Assembly: GCA_015680635.1 (NCBI GenBank)
Contig: JAABOA010000343.1
Span: 5,241-16,450, forward strand
Length of the DNA: 11,210 nucleotides
Source of the DNA: Lunasporangiospora selenospora
Taxonomy: Eukaryota > Mortierellomycota > Mortierellomycetes > Mortierellales > Mortierellaceae
Reading direction: 5' to 3'
The position numbers and the translations under genes are program-made. Under the pieces are notes generated by a model. The model was not told where the DNA came from and searched no databases. It saw only the letters and a list, made by a program, of their open reading frames with translations. Shown in pieces: positions 8,499 through 11,210 of the stretch; the first letter of the stretch is position 1, and each line of letters begins with the position of its first letter.

Positions 8499-10339
8499 CG
8501 ACTAACCAGACTCAAATGGCGTACGTAAACATGCTTTCTTGTTGCTCATTCTAAACAGGCGAGGCACCGGGCATTCTCCCCTCAGTGCCTGTTGGACAGA
8601 CTCGTGATTAACAGTCGAGGACACGTCCTTGTTCGACCAATCTCCACATGATTTGTTTGTCAAATAGACACGAGAATGACAATTGGAAGAAGCAGCTTAT
8701 TCTTCCCACCAAAGATGATCGTCCCCAAACAGAGGTACTGTGGATCCTCTGATTCATACCGGTAGATCCGGAAGGGCCCGACTGCATGTTCCCCAAGCGC
8801 CCTTCGAGCATGGAAAGAGTCGCTGACTTGACATTCTCTTTACTCTACCACTCTGTAGGATGTAACGGCAACCAAAGGAAATGAATTTGAAGACTACTTC
8901 TTGAAGCGCGAGCTCTTGATGGGTATCTTTGAGGCAGGCTTTGAACGGCCATCGCCGATCCAAGAAGAGTCCATACCCATTGCACTCGCCGGTCGTGATA
9001 TCCTTGCACGAGCCAAGAACGGCACAGGAAAGACGGCTGCTTTCGTGATCCCCTCGCTTGAAAAGGTCAACCTCAAGAAGAACAAGATCCAGGCGCTCTT
9101 GCTCGTTCCCACAAGAGAGCTCGCGCTCCAGACTGCCCAAGTCTGCAAAACTCTGGGAAAGCACATGGGAGTCCATGTCATGGTGACGACCGGAGGTACG
9201 ACGCTCAAGGATGACATTATGCGTTTGGACGAGATTGTCCATATTGTTGTTGGTACTCCTGGACGTATCCTGGATCTTGCAGGCAAGGGTGTCGCCGACT
9301 TTTCCGAGTGCTCAACCTTTGTGATGGACGAGGCCGACAAGCTTCTCAGTCCAGAGTTCACACCGATTGTCGAGCAATTGCTTACGTACTTTCCTAAGGA
9401 TCGCCAGATCATGCTCTACAGTGCCACTTTCCCAGTTATTGTGAAGAACTTTAAGGTATGTTTTTCCAACTCCTTACTTTCCCCTCTCTCTCCAATTCTC
9501 GCCCTCCCTTTACTGTGGTAAAAAGTCTTTTGCATTTGCATTTGCAGTCTCTGATACAATTGTCATTTTCCTTCTTTCTGGATTGGTGTCTCTCTCTCGC
9601 TCTCTCTTAATTCTAAAAGGAAAAGCACATGGTCAAGCCCTACGAGATCAACCTGATGGACGAGTTGACACTCCGTGGAGTCACGCAATACTACGCCTTT
9701 GTCGAGGAGCGACAAAAGGTTCACTGTCTCAATACCCTTTTTTCAAAGGTATTTAAAGCTGCTTTTCTATCTCGCGTGCATCTGTGGTTAATGCATTGCA
9801 TTCAACGGACGATTTCTCATTTTTTTTATTTTATTGTATTTTCCTAACCTCTCTCTGCTCCTCCTTGAATATAGCTCCAAATCAACCAATCGATCATCTT
9901 TTGCAACTCTACAAACCGTGTGGAGCTCCTGGCTAAAAAGATCACTGAGCTCGGATACTCTTGCTTTTATTCGCACGCAAAGATGCTCCAGTCACACCGT
10001 AACCGAGTCTTCCACGACTTTAGGAATGGTGTTTGCCGAAACTTGGTCTGTTCCGATCTGTTGACGCGTGGTATTGATATCCAGGCCGTGAATGTCGTCA
10101 TCAACTTTGATTTCCCCAAGAATGCAGAGACGTACCTTCATCGAATTGGTCGTAGTGGCCGTTTCGGACACTTGGGTTTGGCCATCAACTTGATCACATA
10201 TGAGGATCGGTTCAACCTTTACAAGATTGAGCAGGAGCTGGGCACTGAGATACAGGCGATCCCCCCAGTGATTGACAAGCGTCTTTACGTTGCCCCTTCA
10301 AGCTTGGATGTTCCAAACGAGCAACAGCAGCGGGCTCAA

Positions 10340-10411
<72 letters not shown>

Positions 10412-10555
10412 CAGCAACAGCATATCCCTTCGTCCCACCAACAATACCAACAGAACCATCGCCAGCAACAGTTTGCCCAGAATCATGTTCAACCTCAGTA
10501 CCAGCATCACCAGCAAATGTACCAGCCACGGCCTCAGCAACCAATGCGTCGTTAG
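8495..10555 (+). CDS. DHH1: DEAD-box ATP-dependent RNA helicase, Dhh1/DDX6 family
   Basis: The family activates decapping and represses translation in P-bodies, working with Dcp1-Dcp2, Pat1, Edc3 and the Ccr4-Not complex. Exons are 8495-8520, 8668-8734, 8859-9455, 9620-9748 and 9875-10555, giving 499 residues (yeast Dhh1 has 506). NWKKQLILP near 13-21 is the conserved N-terminal segment. Motifs in order: Q motif ending GFERPSPIQ (Q66), motif I AKNGTGKT (83-90), Ia PTRELA (115-120), Ib TPGR (164-167), II DEAD (188-191), III SAT (219-221), V TRGID (337-341), [10 protein letters not shown] (362-369). The C-terminal tail from about 420 is Gln-rich, including Q428-Q455, and ends QQPMRR. Near-identity to yeast Dhh1 across the core (for example [20 protein letters not shown]) makes this assignment secure. 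The gene is divergent from YOS9, with no functional link implied. Confidence 0.97.
8521..8667 (+). other. DHH1: DHH1 intron 1 (147 nt)
   Basis: The donor GTACGT at 8521 and acceptor AAATAG at 8667 join a 26-nt coding exon (MATNQTQM plus two bases) to the exon encoding [10 protein letters not shown]. The junction codon becomes Ala (GC plus A). Confidence 0.85.
8735..8858 (+). other. DHH1: DHH1 intron 2 (124 nt)
   Basis: The donor GAG|GTACTG and the pyrimidine-rich acceptor CTCTGTAG flank the junction [15 protein letters not shown], which matches the family. Confidence 0.9.
9456..9619 (+). other. DHH1: DHH1 intron 3 (164 nt), with a decoy acceptor
   Basis: The donor AAG|GTATGT is near-consensus. 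The true acceptor CTAAAAG at 9619 leads into [16 protein letters not shown], the linker to the second RecA domain. A stronger-looking acceptor, TTTGCAG, lies earlier at 9547 after three TTTGCA repeats. Its use would read in frame to a TAA at 9608-9610. Confidence 0.9.
9749..9874 (+). other. DHH1: DHH1 intron 4 (126 nt)
   Basis: The donor AAG|GTATTT and acceptor AATATAG flank [18 protein letters not shown], which matches the family at the start of the second RecA domain. Confidence 0.95.
10337..10420 (+). repeat. DHH1: CAG/CAA repeat encoding 28 consecutive Gln in Dhh1
   Basis: The tract is mainly CAG with scattered CAA. It lies in the disordered C-terminal tail. The flanks are also Gln-rich (EQQQRA before, [12 protein letters not shown] after), so the whole tail looks prion-like in composition. 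Confidence 0.95.
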
Positions 10556-11210
10556 GCAATCACTTGTAACACTACTCCCCCATAACCAATGAGCAGGAAT
10601 CCCTTTCTTTTTTCTTTCTTTTTTCTTTTGCCGATTCTTTCCCTTCCTTCTATGACAGTCTTTCTTTTGGGAACTGCTACTACGCACTGCTGTTAATGAT
10701 TCCACGGATTGCTCTTTTTTCTACTGTACAGTCTTGGCATCTGTAATGTTTTCTTTCTTTTCTTCTTTTCTTTTCTATTCATCCTTTGTTTGTTTCCTGA
10801 TGCGAGTGCCCCCCAACAATTTCTTTTCCTGAACGCAGCACGAATACACTCCTTTTATTCCTTTTCTCTACTTTTATTCGTACACAAGTTGTTCATTGAG
10901 CGATCGCAGTAAGAAGGCTTGTATACTCTCTTTTCTTTTCTTTTCTTTTCTTTTCTTTTCTCTTCTTTTTTTTTTCTTTTTCTTTTAGGTATTTCTTTGA
11001 ATAGGGTTTGTGATGAGGGAAGTTTTTTTTATCTGTTTGTCATCGGTGATATGAGTAACGAGTGAAATTGAAGTGTACTTTATTTGGAGAGGGTAATAAC
11101 CGGGCGCAACGATCTCTTTCTTCATTTGTGTGTCTCTCATATTTTTTGACACATAATGGAGGTGGGATGTCTTTGGTCGAGAGGCAGACACAACCTGACC
11201 TTTTTTTTTT
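10556..11210 (+). other. 3' region of DHH1, T-rich, no gene seen
   Basis: After the TAG stop the plus strand is T/C-rich with many TTTTC and TTTCT runs, as expected for a long 3' untranslated region and terminator. I see no plus-strand AATAAA. A minus-strand AATAAA (plus TTTATT at 11079-11084) could serve a convergent gene outside the window, but nothing else supports one. The short open frames here are AT-rich noise. Confidence 0.5.
10931..10960 (+). repeat. TTTTC pentanucleotide array, six copies
   Basis: Six perfect TTTTC units, followed by an imperfect T/C run to about 10986. It is a simple-sequence repeat in the DHH1 3' region. Confidence 0.9.

Noticed and set aside
10212-10705. Minus-strand and shifted frames with poly-Leu, poly-Ala or poly-Ser
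   Set aside because: These are shadows of the CAG repeat in the Dhh1 coding exon.

Overview
The window looks like fungal nuclear DNA. It holds three intron-rich protein genes with GT-AG introns (mostly 55 to 164 nt), about 48% GC by eye, and pyrimidine-rich gaps. I favour an early-diverging filamentous fungus (Mucoromycota or Mortierellomycota type), but only from general style, with low confidence.

Layout. (1) Positions 1-4240, minus strand: the 5' part of a very large gene of unknown function. I read five exons joined by splice phase, giving at least 1299 residues, and the gene runs off the left edge. (2) Positions 4241-5188: non-coding, serving as the upstream region of gene 1 and the 3' region of gene 2, with a long purine-rich stretch. 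(3) Positions 5189-7053, minus strand: a four-exon OS-9/Yos9 gene. It encodes a signal peptide and a complete MRH lectin domain with a tandem-Trp motif, six cysteines and the Q-R-E-Y sugar-binding set. (4) Positions 7054-8494: a divergent promoter region with an 18-bp palindrome and a roughly 190-bp polypyrimidine satellite. (5) Positions 8495-10555, plus strand: a five-exon gene for the DEAD-box RNA helicase Dhh1/DDX6, with a Gln-rich tail that includes 28 consecutive Gln. (6) Positions 10556-11210: T-rich 3' region with a TTTTC pentanucleotide array.

The three genes do not form a pathway. Yos9 is an ER-lumenal glycoprotein quality-control lectin, Dhh1 is a cytoplasmic decapping and translation-repression helicase, and gene 1 is unassigned. 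Yos9 and Dhh1 are transcribed divergently from one shared intergenic region. Gene 1 and YOS9 lie head to tail on the minus strand. I see no mobile element, CRISPR array, tRNA or rRNA. The most useful leads are the unassigned giant gene (including an exon at positions 1-690 that has no internal start codon), its very short intron, and tandem acceptors in YOS9 that decide whether an MRH cysteine is present.
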